Origin: Chionoecetes opilio
Lineage: Eukaryota > Arthropoda > Malacostraca > Decapoda > Majidae
Direction of reading: 5' to 3'
NCBI GenBank assembly: GCA_016584305.1
Contig: JACEEZ010003546.1
Coordinates: forward strand, 1 to 64,000
DNA: 64,000 nt
A model generated the notes under the pieces. The model saw nothing but the letters and a program-made list of their open reading frames with translations. It was not told the origin of the DNA and did no database searches. The translations under genes were made by a program, and so were the position numbers. Positions 63,831-64,000 of this stretch are shown in pieces; within the stretch, counting starts at the first letter, position 1, and each line of letters begins with the position of its first letter.

Positions 63831-64000
63831 TGGGTTTATCCAATAGGGAAAAGGGTAAAACAATTGTATATATACAATAACCTACATTTTACAAAAATTT
63901 TAAAACGCTTGAAAATTACCGTTATATCACAATAAAAAAACCTCTTACTCTTCTATTTAATAGCTTAATTTAATGTAAGCTACTTATAGGTTGAAAATTT
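63831..64000. repeat. Damaged satellite at window end
   Basis: The homopolymer-smear style returns (caatagggaaaagggtaaaac, ttacaaaaattttaaaacg). The array runs off the window with no boundary to unique sequence. Confidence 0.7.

Larger units (their letters stand above)
1..64000. repeat. AT-rich satellite array, about 262-bp monomer, head to tail
   Basis: The same unit recurs throughout. Counting from the landmark ttattct, successive monomers in the clean start of the window begin at 260, 523, 784, 1044 and 1306, giving periods of 260-263 bp. Every monomer I followed has the same orientation, and I saw no inverted copy. A clean monomer (1044-1305) has about 70 G/C in 262 bp. Shared landmarks in order are the stretch around acttcaatttgtagg, a dyad around caccg, a tgggtttatagcaat stretch, the palindrome ttgtatatatacaa, gaaactatgaaaaacgc, ccgttatatcac, and a hairpin around atgtaatg before ttataggtgcaaa. 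Such long arrays with higher-order structure are typical of eukaryotic centromeric or pericentromeric heterochromatin, but location is inferred. The family and organism are not recognised. No coding capacity is seen. Confidence 0.98.

Noticed and set aside
1..64000. CRISPR array
   Set aside because: The repeats are 262 bp, contiguous and without unique spacers, and the composition is eukaryotic-satellite-like.
1..64000. CENP-B box
   Set aside because: I looked for the TTCG...CGGG core in the monomer and in the insert and found no match on either strand. The only near hits are AT-rich and lack the GC core.
1..64000. Yeast-type replication origin (ARS) consensus
   Set aside because: Loose AT-rich matches appear in many monomers, as expected by chance at about 27% GC. 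There is no reason to assume a yeast host.

Overview
The whole 64-kb window is satellite DNA. A very AT-rich monomer of about 262 bp (a clean copy at 1044-1305 has about 70 G/C, roughly 27% GC) is repeated head to tail on one strand from the first base to the last, for roughly 235-245 copies (my estimate). I see no protein-coding gene, rRNA, tRNA, CRISPR array or bacterial-type operon. This suggests a centromeric, pericentromeric or other heterochromatic block of an AT-rich eukaryotic genome. I cannot name the species and do not recognise the monomer as a named family.

The array has several levels of order. (1) Monomers fall into two main sequence classes with linked variants, plus hybrids. 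(2) Monomers are grouped into higher-order repeats: a 10-monomer block of 2,554 bp that includes one 196-bp truncated monomer, seen four times (about 1-2538, 3295-5753, 7483-10036, 18757-21572); a 12-monomer duplication of about 3.14 kb (12.58-15.72 kb, then 15.72-about 18.85 kb); a 6-monomer unit of 1,572 bp seen twice in tandem (55668-57239 and 57240-58812); and a duplication of about 6.6 kb relating 45.5-52 kb to 52.1-58.7 kb. (3) Four monomers, at about 11.4, 38.1, 47.6 and 54.2 kb, are broken at the same internal point by the same non-satellite insert of about 0.5 kb. The insert is itself three tandem copies of a unit of about 152 bp, and the monomer half before it is strongly diverged.

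The window alternates between clean stretches (about 1-2450, 6725-11420, 12120-16187, 35190-36687, 52090-59245, 60840-63830) and damaged ones. Two damage styles are visible: homopolymer smearing with base loss (2451-6250, 16188-18900, 36688-38070, 63831-64000), and scattered 1-5 base indels (18900-35190, 38800-52090), with an extreme deletion-rich patch at 59246-60520. The changes start and stop abruptly inside monomers while the order of variant monomers is preserved. I therefore read most of the damage as sequencing or consensus error rather than biological decay. One N at 60658 marks a join where about 85-90 bp of a monomer is missing.

The most interesting biology is the composite insert carried inside the higher-order repeat, the nested repeat history recorded by private markers, and the four dyad-symmetric motifs in every full-length monomer. 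No exciting gene system is present, and the short open frames are by-products of frame-shifting noise.
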